Of a stretch of DNA of 64,000 bases, positions 1-10,202 are shown piece by piece (position 1 is the first letter of the stretch; each line of letters begins with the position of its first letter). This stretch comes from Cherax quadricarinatus (Eukaryota; Arthropoda; Malacostraca; Decapoda; Parastacidae). The notes beneath the pieces are model-generated. The model did no database searches and was not told the DNA's origin. It saw only the letters and a program-made list of their open reading frames with translations. The stretch is taken from the NCBI RefSeq assembly GCF_038502225.1, contig NC_091346.1, forward strand, positions 11,087,862 to 11,151,861, written 5' to 3'. A program made the translations under genes and the position numbers.

Positions 1-221
1 TGAGCTGAAGAAATAGTTCCTAACATCTCTGTGACTTCTAACTGTGACCCCTCATTGGTGTGCCCCATCTCTGAAACATTCTGTCGCTATCCCCCTTGTT
101 AAATCCACTCAGTATTTTATAAATCGTTGTTATGTGCCCCATGCCCCTCCTGCCCTCCAGTGTCATCAGGTTCCCTTAACCTCTCCTGAGAAGGGATACC
201 CCTTAGCTCCAGGACTAGTCT

Positions 222-492
222 AAATATCTTTATTTCCTGCAAGTACATTTACAAGGTATACAGGCCTAGTTGACATGAATGACATACTACTGTATAGAAA
301 GCCTCTTGTTATGCTGAGCATTTCTGGCAAATTAGGTCAGTGTCCCAGGATGCGACCCACACCAGTCCACTAATACCCAAGTATCCATTTTACTGATGGG
401 TGAGCATAGACAACCGGTGTAAGGATACACGTCCGATGTTTCCACCCCTTCGCCGGGAATCGAACCCGGACCCCTCACTGCGTGAAGCGAGA
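222..492 (-). mobile_element. tRNA-derived SINE inside LINE D
   Basis: Read on the minus strand, the head has a polymerase III B-box-like GGTTCGATTCC, preceded by an A-box-like region in the tRNA-like fold. The body carries the family core ACTGGTGTGGGTCGCATCC. The same core occurs at 57001-57285, 39195-39420 and 54185-54490. LINE D sequence stops at 221 and continues at 493, which gives the insertion limits. It is not a tRNA gene, because the acceptor stem and 3' half do not fold as one. Confidence 0.75.
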
Positions 493-3186
493 GCTTGTTG
501 CAAACTTTCTCTAATTTCTTGATGTGCTTGACCAGGTGTGGCTTCCGTACTGGTGCTGCATACTCAATTATGCGCCTGATGTACACAGTGTACAGTGTCT
601 TGAATGATTTCTTGCTTAGATGTCGAAATTCTGTTGTTAGGTTTGCCAGGCGCTTATATGCTGCATCCGTTATTTGTTTGATATGCATCTCAGGAGATGT
701 GCTCGGTATAATGCTCTCCTTAAGTCCCTTTTCCTTGTGAGTTTTTCAGTTTTTGATCCCCTGGGCTGTACTCCGTGTGCGGTCTTCTTTGTGCTTCTTT
801 GCACTTTCTGGGGTTAAACTCCAGAAGCCATTTGTCAGACCAGTCTTCCAGCCTGCCCAGATCTTCTTGTAGGCTTTTCTGATCCTCGTCCACTTGTATT
901 CTCCTCATTAGCTTCACACCGTCTGTGAACACTGACCTATCTCAGTCTTTCCCTTCTGTCATTTCATTCATATATAATTGGAATAGCACAGGACCTAGAA
1001 CTGACCCTTGTGAAATCCCCACTCGACACTTGCACCAACTCTGACACCTCGTCACGTTGCAGTACACGTTGTTTCCTTCCTGTCAGGTATTCCCTGTCAA
1101 TTGTGGTGTTTTCCTTGCTATTCCTGCATGCTCCCCTAGCTTTTCAACCAGTCTCTTGTGTGGTATGGTATCGAAAGTTTTCTTACAATCCCTCTCTCTC
1201 GTGTCTTTCTGTTGCCTTATCACAGATCTCAAGTAGGTTTGTAATGCATAATTTTCCTTCCCTGAAGCCGTGCTGGTTGTCATTTATGAGCCTGTTCTTT
1301 TCTAAGTGCTCCACCACTCTTCTCCTGATAATCTTCTCAATAACTTTACTTTCTATTCATGTTAGTGACACAAGTCTGTAGTATAGTGCTGCCTGTCTCT
1401 CTCTTTCATTAAAAATTAAGACTACGTTTTCTGTCGTCTACACCTCAGGTAGTTGCCCTGTTTCAGTAGATTTATTGAAGATTATTGTTAGTGGCACACT
1501 TAGTGCATCTGCTCCCTCTCTCAGGACCCAAGGAGAGATGTTAACCTGTCCCATCTTCTTTGGGGTATCAAGTTCACCTGGCAGTTTCATCACCTCCTCC
1601 TCGGTTGTGTGCAGTGTGTCCAGCACTTGCTGGTGTACCCTACTCCCTCAGTTTCCTTTAAGCCTCTCTGTCTCCACTGTGAATACCTCCTTGAATCTTG
1701 AGCTGGGCTCCTCACATACTTCCTGATATCTCCCTGTGAGCTACCCTCTTTCCTACCTCAGCCTAATCACTTGGTCCTTGACTGTTGCTTTCCTCCTGAT
1801 GTGGCTGTGTAACAACTTTGGGTCAGATCTGGATTTTGATGATTGTCATTTTCGTATTGCCCCTGGGGCTCTCTGATTATCAGTGTATAGTCATGTCTGG
1901 CTCTTCGGCTCAATTCCCTGCTTTTCCAAGTCCTGTCATGCTCTAGCATATTTGGCTTTGGGCTTTCCAAACCTCCAGGTAAACCATGGGCTCACTCTCG
2001 TTTTCCCATTTTTTTCTTTTGCCCCATAGCACGAACTTCTCCTCTGCCTCCCTACACTTTGTCGTCATGTGTTCCATCATTTCGTTTACCGACTTTTCCT
2101 CTAAGCTCTCTTACCCACTTTGCCTTATGTAGGAATTGCCTTATACGTGTGTAGCCTCCCTTTTTTGTAAGTTTGGTTTTTACTCTCCTTCTCGTTCTGC
2201 TTCATTCATTATTGCTAACTCTTCTATGTATTCTAAACTCAGAATCAAGTGCTTGCTAGTGCTGAGTGGTGTTTCATTTGTTTTCCTCATGTCTGAACTG
2301 TTCAAGGTGAATACGATGTCCAGCCTTGCTGGTTCAGCATCTCCTATCTTTCTGGTTGTGTCCCTAACATGATGGAACATTAAGCTTTCCATCACCTCCA
2401 GCATCTTGGTTCTCAATGTCTCTGGTCCCCCATGTGGCTCAAGATTTTCCTAATCTGTCTCCTTGTGACTGAAATCCCATGATAAGCAACTTTTTCCTAC
2501 TCATGTGGGCCCTTTTGGACAGTTTGGCTAGTGTGGCCACCATCAATCTGCATTGTTCTGTGGCGAGTTGTAGATCACTGCTATCACTTTTGGACCCCTC
2601 TAGTCAGAAGTGTTCCAACTATGTAGTCATCTGCTTTACCTCTGACTAGTCCTCACATCTTCTCAAAACTCCATTGATCTTTGATGAGAAGTGCAACTCT
2701 TCCTTCCCCTCTGTTTCTCTTGTCTTTTCTAAGGATCTGATATCCAAACAGGAAGATTGAATCTGTTATCGCCCCCATGAGCTTAGTCTTTGTGAGTGCT
2801 ATGATGTCTGGGGATGCCTCAATGATTCCTTCCTGCCACTTGTCACACTTATTTGTTACTCCATCTGAGTTGGCATGCCATACCTTCAATTTCCTTTCTA
2901 GAACTGTATTGAGAGGGGTGTGAGGGGATGGACAGGGCTGGATATAATGGTGGGCTGGTGTTGTGGTGATAGTAATCCTTGTGGGGACAGAGACTATGAG
3001 TGTGGAATGAGGCCTGTTCCTGGTTATCGTGTTTGGTTGGTGTGGGTTGATAGGGGTTGATGGAATGCAATTGCTGGTTCTGTGGGCAGTTGTTTTCATT
3101 GTTTCCCCTAAGGCTGTGCTACTCTGTATGTCAGTACCTGCTCTGTCTACCCTACCTGTCTCTGATTCCTTCTTACCCTTTCTCAC
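493..3186 (-). pseudogene. LINE D ORF2 relic (endonuclease + reverse transcriptase)
   Basis: The 5' part (3186-2653) reads as the start of an apurinic-type endonuclease, with KVWHANSDGVTNKCDKW followed by a 'PDIIALTKTKL' block like the LDVLALTETKL block of active copies. The RT part has ISPWVLREGADALSVPL at 1530-1470, KKTFDTIPHKRLVEKLG at 1190-1130 (the usual D-x-x-KAFD motif has lost its first residues), and LEDWSDKWLLEFNPRKCK near 850-795. Stops and frameshifts separate all blocks, so no functional protein is possible. A coding function outside the element is very unlikely. Confidence 0.75.
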
Positions 3187-3229
3187 TTGTTTCTCTTCTT
3201 TTTCTGCATTTTTTCATGGTCAAGGAACA

Positions 3230-3930
3230 CTCACTGGTATTTTCTAAAACCTTTAACCTTGGTTTCCTCTGCAGGATCTTGTATTGTACCATTTATGTTT
3301 TGAATACCAAACTGATTGGGTGGTTCTATTCCACAGAGTACCACCCAAGTCTCTGACAATTTGTCAGTTGGGTCACATCCATTCCAGTTACTGCAATGTT
3401 GCTTTCAATCTCTTATAACTCCCCCTGACTTTTTTTTTTATCATAGGTGTTCCCTTCTGCCTCATGAAACCCATGAATAATAAGTGACCTCTTCCTTTCC
3501 TCTTCCTATTTCATTTTCCTCCATATCTCTGGGTCCAGTCTGGGTATCTCTTTTGTTGTTTCCCTTATCGTCACCCAGACATCCCGATGGCCTGGTATCA
3601 TATCCTTGGGGGCCTTTGCTCCTGCCCCTCAGTCAGTTCCTCCTCAGTATCCAGCACCTAGCACCTTTTCTAACAGTCCTCACCTCCATATTCCTCTTCA
3701 GCACTTCCAATTACTCTGCCAGGCTCTGCACCTATGCCTTAAAAGCAATAGCTTGTAACTCCCACTACTTGACCTCTGCAGATATCTTCTCCATTGAGTT
3801 GCAAAACTCCCTTGGTAGTTTCCCACTCTCATTCCAATGGGCTTTTAATCCTTTCTGCCAATGCCTCATTATCATTCCAACCTCCCCCAGTAGCCTTTCT
3901 TCGTCCTGTAATTTATTTTGTGTATGTGGG
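3230..3930 (-). pseudogene. LINE D ORF1 relic (coiled-coil-like)
   Basis: Minus-strand translation gives a lysine/glutamate-rich, heptad-like segment (for example LREVGMIMRHWQKGLKAHW-type and SLAEELEVLKRNMEVRT-type stretches around 3900-3680), interrupted by stops. It sits directly upstream of the endonuclease start, where LINE ORF1 belongs. No zinc knuckle and no SGNH motif are visible. The start codon could not be fixed. The identification rests on position and composition. Confidence 0.45.
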
Positions 3931-3985
3931 GGGGAAGGCCTTAGTGTAATTGTGGTAGTGTTAGACAAAATGTGTGTATGTGCCG

Positions 3986-4027
3986 GCAAAGATAATGTGC
4001 TGGCGTCCTCCAGCACATTATCTTTGC
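3986..4027. repeat. Perfect 18-bp inverted repeat with a 6-bp loop
   Basis: Positions 3986-4003 (GCAAAGATAATGTGCTGG) are the exact reverse complement of 4010-4027. No terminator-type T tract follows. It lies between the LINE D ORF1 relic and the gypsy element and may be the remnant of a small foldback. Function unknown. Confidence 0.8.
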
Positions 4028-4339
4028 AGGCTGTGTGACGTATGGAGAGGTTGTAAAGTTGCAACTGTTATTCCATCTTATCAGACGTATGTTCTTGTTC
4101 TTCAATAAGCTGAGGTATGTAAAAAACACATCAAAATGCTCCAGTAAAGTAGGCCTACTGATAGGCCTGGTATTTGCCTGAGTAGCATGCCACAGGCTGC
4201 AGATCACCCTCACTAGAAGCTTGGAGTAACACTTCCCCAATACCCACTACACAAGCCTCAACCTGTAATACAAAGGATTTTAAAAAATCAGGAGACTAAA
4301 GAATGGGTTCAGTGCATAAGAGACGTTTAACATGGTTAA

Positions 4340-5170
4340 ACTCTTCTTGACAATTTAGGGATCAGCCAAATTTATTCTTTTGACTGGTAAGTGAGGTAAG
4401 GGTGGCTACCACATCTGCAAACTTTGTGCAAAAACGTCTATAGAATATGTTATTCCCAAGAATCTTTCCAGGGAATTCTTATCCTGAGAGAAAGGTATAA
4501 TTTTTAATTGTAAAAACTGGCAAATTTAGGAGCTACTTTCCCACTAACTACATCATAACCTAAAAATGTAATAGTAGATTGGCAAAAAGAGGATTTATTC
4601 AGGTTTATAGTTATTTCAAAGATTCTGAACCTCTCCAAGAGGGATTCAAGATGGGACATTGTTGATCCCAAGTATCAAAAATTACAACTATATAGTCCAG
4701 ATAAGCTGCAGTGCTTTCAAGTTCTTTAATAGCATAAGGGATCAATTTTTGGAATGTGACAGGTGAGTTCCACATTTCAAATGGGGTTAAAATATATTGA
4801 ATGTGACCTCCTGGAATTACTAGGGCAGAAATCTCTTTTACATTATCTGATAAAGGTACCCGGTAGTCACCTTTAAGGAGATCAAGTTTGGAAAACAAGT
4901 AGCCTTGCCCACAAAATCTACTGTATCAACCAAATGTGGAAGAGGGTAAACATCCAGAACTGTGACCTCATTTACCTTACGGTAGTCAATACGCATCTGG
5001 AAACCTGTATCAGGCTTCTTAACAAGGATGTACAGTGAAGCCCATGGGCTGGACGATTTCTCCACCAGTCCATTCTCTAGCAGAAATGCAACCTTCTGCC
5101 TCTGTTTTTCAGGGTTAGCTGTGAAGGGAGAGAGTATAATAGGCTTAGCAGTTCCTGCATCCACATTTTC
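4340..5170 (-). pseudogene. pol: gypsy reverse transcriptase relic
   Basis: Two overlapping frames cover the palm: VEKSSSPWASLYILVKKPD, then MRIDYRKVNEVTVLDVYPLP (5090-4930), and FSKLDLLKGDYRVPLS followed by PFEMWNSPVTFQKL and AAYLDYIVV (4898-4690). The catalytic box expected as YLDDI reads YLDYI, so the second catalytic aspartate is lost. Downstream, down to about 4340, the thumb text continues with TITFLGYDVVSGKVAP-type residues. A frameshift lies near 4900. These are standard gypsy RT blocks in the correct order. Confidence 0.8.
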
Positions 5171-5171
5171 A

Positions 5172-5451
5172 GAACAGCCAAAAATATATCAGTATAGGTT
5201 TGCAGAAGGGTAACTAGTGTTTCTACTTTGTCTTCTGCTAGTCCTGACATTATGGGCCGCGAATCCTCGAGGATGGCTGAGTTAGGGAGCCTGATTTGAA
5301 CCCCTAGAACTGTGCACAGGAAATCAGGATCCACTAGGTTAGGGTCACAGGACGAAGTCATTACTGGGACTTTAGGTGGTTCAAAGAATAATTTTGTCTG
5401 ATTAATGTAGTAAACTTTACCCGCATTTGGTATATCAATAGGTGCTACCAC
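5172..5451 (-). pseudogene. Spacer / RT N-terminal extension of the gypsy pol
   Basis: The minus-strand frame from 5451 reads IPNAGKVYYINQTKLFFEPP and then LAEDKVETLVTLLQTYTDIF, resembling the segment that precedes gypsy RT (… LLxxYxDIF …). It joins integrase to RT, so the two domains lie in one element and are not a chance juxtaposition of two copies. The frame runs past the RT start out of phase, so a frameshift near 5160 is implied. Confidence 0.55.
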
Positions 5452-5499
5452 TTAGTTTAAATCAGAATTTTTTCTTATTACCTTCATTGGTCCAATAAA

Positions 5500-6300
5500 C
5501 CTTGCTGTCAAGGTGTGACCATGCACAGGTTCCTGAACCAGTAAGTTATCTCCTGGTTAAAGGAGCGAAATTTAGCAGTTTTGTCAAACCTCTGTTTCAT
5601 GTAGTATTGAGCAGATTTTAAGTTGGCCTTACCCAGCTGATGGGCCTCGTGCAGCCTTGATAAAGGATCGTAGGGTATTTTCAGGCATCTTCTCCCATCT
5701 ATCCTTCTTTAAGCACATGTATAGGGTCTCTCTCATTATGCTCAAAAACTAGCTCAAAAGGACTGTACCCAGTTGATTCCTGCACAGTTTCTAAAATTCC
5801 GAACAACAACAGAGAAAGCTGTTCATCCCAATCTGAAGAAAAATGCATGCATCTTAATTTTTAAGGTTTGATGAAATCGTCCCAAGGCGCCTTGGGACTG
5901 AGGATGATAGGCTGTGGACAGTTTATTAATTTCTAGCCTAGTTAAAGCATCTCTGTATAATTTTGCAGTAAAATTAGTCCCCTGGTCATCTCACAAAAGT
6001 TAGAAATAAACTTAATGAGACAGGTATTGTCTCAGGATACCTAATAGTTCTACCAAGAATGGTAAACAGATATTGGTTACCTGACTTGGCCTTTGGTAAT
6101 GATCTCACACAGTCGATAATTAGATCTACAAATGGCTCTCCATCAGCAGGTATGGGATGAAATGGTGCAGGTCAAATATTTTGACTGACAGTTACAACTC
6201 ACAACAAGAACAGATGTAACTCTGCACATCTCGTCTTATACCTGGCCAATAAAAATATTTTAATATCCTTTAAAGGGTTTTAGTGACCCCCAAATGTCCT
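5500..6300 (-). pseudogene. pol: gypsy integrase relic
   Basis: Around 6280-6180 the minus strand reads GGHLGVTKT and then FYWPGIRRDVQSYICSCCEL, matching the N-terminal HHCC zinc-binding domain. At 6175-6040 it reads PAPFHPIPADGEPFVDLIID, followed by SLPKAKSGNQYLFTIL, the start of the catalytic core with its first aspartate. At 5840-5710 it reads SDWDEQLSLLLFG, then ESTGYSPFELVFEHNERDP, the C-terminal part of the core. Several stops and frameshifts break it. Its position 5' of RT on the same strand is the unusual point. Confidence 0.8.
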
Positions 6301-6657
6301 CCTAAGGAAGAATTTGGTTATCTTCAGAACCTGTGTTCTGAATTTCTTTGAAACTACCAGTCTGCTAAGGAAGTAGGGGGTAATAAGCTTCTCCCCACTT
6401 CCTTAACAGCCTCTGTGCATATGAGGAAGTTATCTTTAATTTCATAATTAACGAGGTGACCTGAGTTGGATTCTCCCATAGTGTCTTCAAGAGCAGAGGC
6501 TAAAGAAGGATCCCATCAATTCTCTTCCTGAAAGGACAGTACCAAGAGCATGGAAACGAAAACGTGTGGTAATCCTGCAACCCCAGAATAGGAAGACTTG
6601 ATCAGGGACTTTTCACTAGATTTACAAGGCCCTGGCCAGTTTTCCTCTTAAAATAAA

Positions 6658-6990
6658 TTATCGAGCGCTACATTGTAGTCCTCCAAGGATAGGATAGCAT
6701 TTTTTTAGGCATTCCTTTGGAATATCGTTTGTTACAATAGGCTTGGGGCAGCATCTAGAATTTAGAATATTATGGCCAAACAATAATACATCTTTCATGG
6801 GGAATCCCCCGGACACAACTAAGGTTAAATGCCCAGTATAATACTTACTGGTAATAAAGATTTTATGCTTAGGAATAGAAAACACAGCTCCCCCGTTATC
6901 TTCTAGTAACACTGAGAGAGAGAGCAATAAACTCTGATATCCTTGAAGATGGATACTTCAACGGGGGTTTCATACCCCTAAAGACAGATT
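6658..6990 (-). pseudogene. gypsy aspartic-protease-like relic
   Basis: The 89-residue frame 6927-6658 includes LLEDNGGAVFSIPKHKI and then YTGHLTLVVSGGFPMKDVLL, followed by PKPIVTNDIPKE. This is the layout of gypsy proteases, in which a D-[ST]-G-A catalytic box comes first. Here the box appears as DNGGA, so the catalytic triplet is damaged. It lies between gag and integrase, as expected. Confidence 0.5.
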
Positions 6991-7078
6991 TTGACATCTA
7001 TTTTCTGCTGATTTGTTTCAGTTGGAAGTATGGCTATTTTTACCTAATGGTAGTGATTTAATTAACTTACCATTAAAC

Positions 7079-7130
7079 CAAACCATACCCCGGCCGGGAT
7101 TGAACCCGCGGTCAGAGAGTCTCAAAACTC
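7079..7130 (-). repeat. tRNA-like SINE fragment
   Basis: The stretch with GGGATTGAACCCGCGGTC resembles a T-arm/B box in reverse orientation. The same head, with the CCATACC border, recurs at 35240-35335 as an inverted pair. It is too short for a tRNA and lies inside the gypsy gag/protease region. Confidence 0.4.
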
Positions 7131-8200
7131 TTTATGTAACTTGGGGCGAGTAACGTTTATGTGACCAGGCTTACTGCAGTACTTCGGGATTCTTATTCCA
7201 TGCCTCATACTGACTTGGAGGCAGATGTCGTTTTTCAGCTCCATCCTTCTGCGTACTCCACTCAGAAGTCCGTTCATGACGATCTCTGTCCATACCAAGC
7301 TGCTGGGAAGAATGGTAAAAGGACTGCTCGGACAAGAGCAGTTGACCTTAAATGTGTTACAAAGCCTAGCTAAATGGACTTCTAAAATCATCCATGCGTC
7401 TAGTTCAATTGACTCAAGGTTGCCAAAAAGGACTAATTGCACTAATCCACTAAAATTAGTGACATCATTGGCTTTATACCACTTGGTGATAGTTTTAGAT
7501 TGCCCAGCTGAGGCTTGCTTAGTTGGAATTCTCGCCTATATTTGCCAGGAATGTAATAAGTACAGCTGCTTCATAACGTCGTAATTAGCAAATTCATCAA
7601 CATCCAAACTGTAAACACCTGCACTTTTCCGTATGATGCTGAATGCACGAGTGCTACCCAGTGCTCAAATGGCAACTGCGAAGCTCGAACCTGATTTCCA
7701 AAAAAAAAATCGAAAAATTATTCAGCTTCAGAATCAGAAAACTGAGGTACTAGCAACACAGATTTCTGAATGACGAAATTGTCAGCTACAGTACTCTGAA
7801 AATGCCTCCTCTCTTTCTCTCTAACTCCTCCTTAGTAAATGCATGTTGCTTCCTGGTCGTCTGAAGGTTGAGTTTAGCCAACTCGAGCGCTAACGAAGCT
7901 GCCTCTCCTCGAGACAATCCCAATTCTCCACTCGTTTTTCCAAATGTCTGTTGGTCCAGTTACTCAGGAGTTTGTCATGCATTTTGAAGGAAGCAAAGCG
8001 GGAATCGTGATTAATAGGTCCGGTAGCAGCAGAAACCTCAGTTTAATTTGCCTTGTTACTCTAGTCAACCTTTCATTTGTTGTGTATACGCTCACGAAGC
8101 TGTTCAGCAGGAAGAGTTCGCTCATACTCCATACCAATAGAACGAACAATTCACTAGCAGCACTTTAGAGATAGCCTGGGCAAGTGTTGCAGTATATTTA
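7100..8200 (-). pseudogene. gag-like relic of the gypsy element
   Basis: The minus-strand frame 7442-7122 ends in RIPKYCSKPGHINVTRPKL, which looks like a CCHC zinc knuckle (C-x2-C-x4-H-x4-C) that has lost its first and last cysteines. Upstream to about 8200 the sequence is broken and only weakly readable (ELAKLNLQTTRKQ-type residues near 7870). The call depends on the knuckle and on its place just 5' of protease and integrase. Confidence 0.45.
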
Positions 8201-8275
8201 GTCACCAATCACCTATCACATGTCGATGGCATAACCATCTATAACAAAACACTGATTGCAATATGCTCAATGCAA

Positions 8276-8455
8276 CACGAAGCAATATTATTATTATCAT
8301 GGGGGAGCGCTAAACCCGTAGGATTATACAGCGCATGTGGGGGGGGGATGGAAGGTATTCAGGCTCAATTCAGGGAACCGGAGCACAAATTAAATTCCTT
8401 AGATCAAGAGCCCCTCACTAGCGTCAAGGAACGTCCCTTGAGGGGATCATGAAGC
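8276..8455 (+). mobile_element. Dispersed SINE-like repeat (GCGCTAAACCCGTAGG head)
   Basis: It starts with an ATT-rich tail and GGGGGAGCGCTAAACCCGTAGG, and continues through ATTCAGGC and CCCTCACTAGCGTCAAGGAA to CTTGAGGGG. The head recurs at 8513-8690, and its reverse complement closes the repeat at 55100-55440. No coding capacity. Family name unknown to me. Confidence 0.55.
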
Positions 8456-8512
8456 AATAGCACAGAACGGCTTCTTACAGGTTGCAACGCGACACTGAAG
8501 GTACGGTGGTAG

Positions 8513-8690
8513 ATGTTATTATTATAATCAAGGGGGAAGCGCTGAACCCGTAGGATTAGTAGGGTCGTAGAGACAATGTGGAAACAAACTCCCAGACAGG
8601 TTTCCATATTATGAACACAAGTGTAAACTAATGGCCTGCACACCTTGCCATAACACGATGACCAATTAGGAATTAGCATAAAGGCAGCAG
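8513..8690 (+). mobile_element. Second copy of the GCGCTRAACCC repeat
   Basis: An ATTATTATTATAAT tail is followed by AGCGCTGAACCCGTAGGATT, which matches the head of 8276-8455. The rest diverges after about 45 bp, so the copy is truncated or rearranged. The distal border is approximate. Confidence 0.4.
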
Positions 8691-8699
8691 AGGGAATAA

Positions 8700-9003
8700 T
8701 TTATTGTGTTTCCTTCATCAAAATAAGCTGGTATTTACAGTGTATATTGCCTATGTACAGTATTTATAACTATTTACTAAGAGGCGAGTACAAGCACAAG
8801 ACACAGTGAGAACCGTAGCTGGGAAGATAAGTCTGCCTAAACTGGTTCAAAAGAGTACCATGTTGTTTCACGTCTTTGGCGGGTCCTTGTGACTGACTGA
8901 TTGAACCAAAGTACTGGTTATAATGATAGGGTCCCTTCTCGCTGAACCCTTAGCACCTGGTTCACTGACTGGGAGGCAGCCTAAATAGGAGTGTGACATA
9001 TGC
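8700..9003 (-). repeat. 5' LTR of the gypsy element
   Basis: The reverse complement starts TGTCACACTCCTATTTAGGC and shares a long collinear match with 39625-39990 on the plus strand (GGCTGCCTCCCA, a GTGCTA-GGGTT block, TTTGGTTCA, then TACATAG). Two copies at unrelated places, one of them directly 5' of gag, fit an LTR. The inner end near 8700 is approximate because a SINE-like insertion follows. Confidence 0.55.
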
Positions 9004-9029
9004 TGAATAAAATGTAGCATTCTCTTAGC

Positions 9030-10165
9030 ATGCCAGAGTGTGTGTACTCACCAAATTGTACTCACCTAAATGTGATTGCTGGGATTGATTCATAGCTCCT
9101 GGCCCTGCCTCTTCACTGTGTGTGTGTGTGTGTGTGTTCATCTAATTATACTCACCTAATTGTGGTTGCAGGGGTCGAGTCCTGGTCCCGCCTCTTGACT
9201 TGTCGTTAATTGGTGTGTGTATACTCACCTATTTGTAGTTGCAGGCGTCGATTCATAGCTCCTGGTCCCATTTCTTCACTGATCGCTACTAGGTCCTCTC
9301 TCTCCCAGCTCCATGAGCTTAAAACTTAAAACTATGAATGGTTCCTGCCTCCACTACGTCACTTCTCAGACTATTCTACTTCCTCACAACTCTATGACTG
9401 AAGAAATACTTCCTAACATCCGATTATCATTAACCTTTCTTCGTAGGATATCCCCCTTAGCTCTGGGACTAGTCTTGTGCTTGACCAGGTGTGGGTTCCA
9501 AACTGGTGCTGCATATTCCAATGTGGGCCTGACGTACACGGTGTAGAGTCTTGAACGATTCCTTACTGAGGTATCGGTAACGCTATTTTTAGGTTTGCTA
9601 GGCGCCCATATGGTGCAGCAGCTATCTGGTTGATGTGAGCCTCAGGAGATATGCTCGGTATTATAATAACCCCAAGATCCTTTTCCTAGAGTGAGGTTTG
9701 AAGTCTTTGGCCACCTAGCCTATACTTTGTCTGCGGTCTTCTTTGCCCATCCCCAATCTTCATAACCTTGCATTTGGAGGGGTTAAATTCGAGAAGCCAG
9801 TTGCTGGACCAGGCTTCCAGCCTATCCAGGTCTCTTTGTAGACCTGCCTGATCCTCATCCGATTTAATTCTCCTCATAACTTCACATCATCTGCAAACAG
9901 GGATACTTCTGAGTCTATCCCTTCTGTCATGTCATTCACATATACCAAAAACAGCACTGGTCCTAGGACTGACCCCGGTGGGACCCCGCTCGTTACAGGC
10001 GCCCACTCTAATACTCTAGTAACTCGTTGTTACCTCCCTGTCAGGTATTCTCTGATCCATTGTAGTGCCTTTCCTGTTATACGTACCTGATCCTCTAGCT
10101 TGTGCACTAATCTCTTGTGAAGAACTGTGTCGAAGACCTTCTTGCAGTCCAAGAAGTGTGCTGCG
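9030..10165 (-). mobile_element. 5'-truncated LINE D copy (3' part)
   Basis: Minus-strand translation gives RT motifs from its 5' end at 10165 (a DCKK-type block, then [13 protein letters not shown] text near 9985) to LEAWSSNWLLEFNPSKCKVM at 9800-9740, followed by the C-terminal region. The sequence parallels 1-1190. It is cut in the RT palm domain, where the 17-bp satellite begins about 40 bp later. 5' truncation is normal for LINEs. Confidence 0.75.
9117..9138. repeat. (GT)n microsatellite
   Basis: About ten uninterrupted GT units within the LINE D 3' region. Confidence 0.9.
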
Positions 10166-10202
10166 ACGGTACAGATGGTAAAAATCTACCTTTGCCTGCC
10201 AG

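Larger units (their letters stand above)
1..3930 (-). mobile_element. Decayed LINE 'D', nearly full length, 3' end beyond the window edge
   Basis: Translating the minus strand gives, from high to low coordinates, a charged coiled-coil-like ORF1 (about 3930-3230), an endonuclease-like region (3186-2000), a linker (1626-1438), RT pieces (1283-1083 and 932-720) and a C-terminal region (688-493 and 221-1). The frame is broken many times. A tRNA-derived SINE interrupts it at 222-492, and the LINE sequence resumes exactly behind it. The copy at 9030-10165 is the same family, as the text around 493-1000 and 9475-9970 aligns line by line. The clade is not certain; it is an APE-type non-LTR element of the Jockey/CR1 group. 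Confidence 0.8.
4290..9003 (-). mobile_element. Decayed Ty3/gypsy retrotransposon with integrase upstream of RT
   Basis: On the minus strand the order is LTR (9003-8700), gag with a zinc-knuckle-like tail (about 8200-7100), protease-like block (6990-6658), integrase (6300-5500), spacer, then RT (5170-4340). This is the Ty1/copia domain order carried by Ty3/gypsy-type sequences. Most of RNase H and the 3' LTR are not found, so the copy is cut near 4290. Frames are broken throughout. Small repeat insertions occur at 7079-7130, 8276-8455 and 8513-8690. The published gypsy group with this order is the Gmr1-like lineage; membership here is inferred. Confidence 0.75.

Noticed and set aside
3986..4027. 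Rho-independent terminator
   Set aside because: Perfect hairpin but no T tract, and the sequence is eukaryotic.
3484..4038. 184-codon plus-strand frame
   Set aside because: It is antisense to the LINE D ORF1 relic and has no motif of its own.
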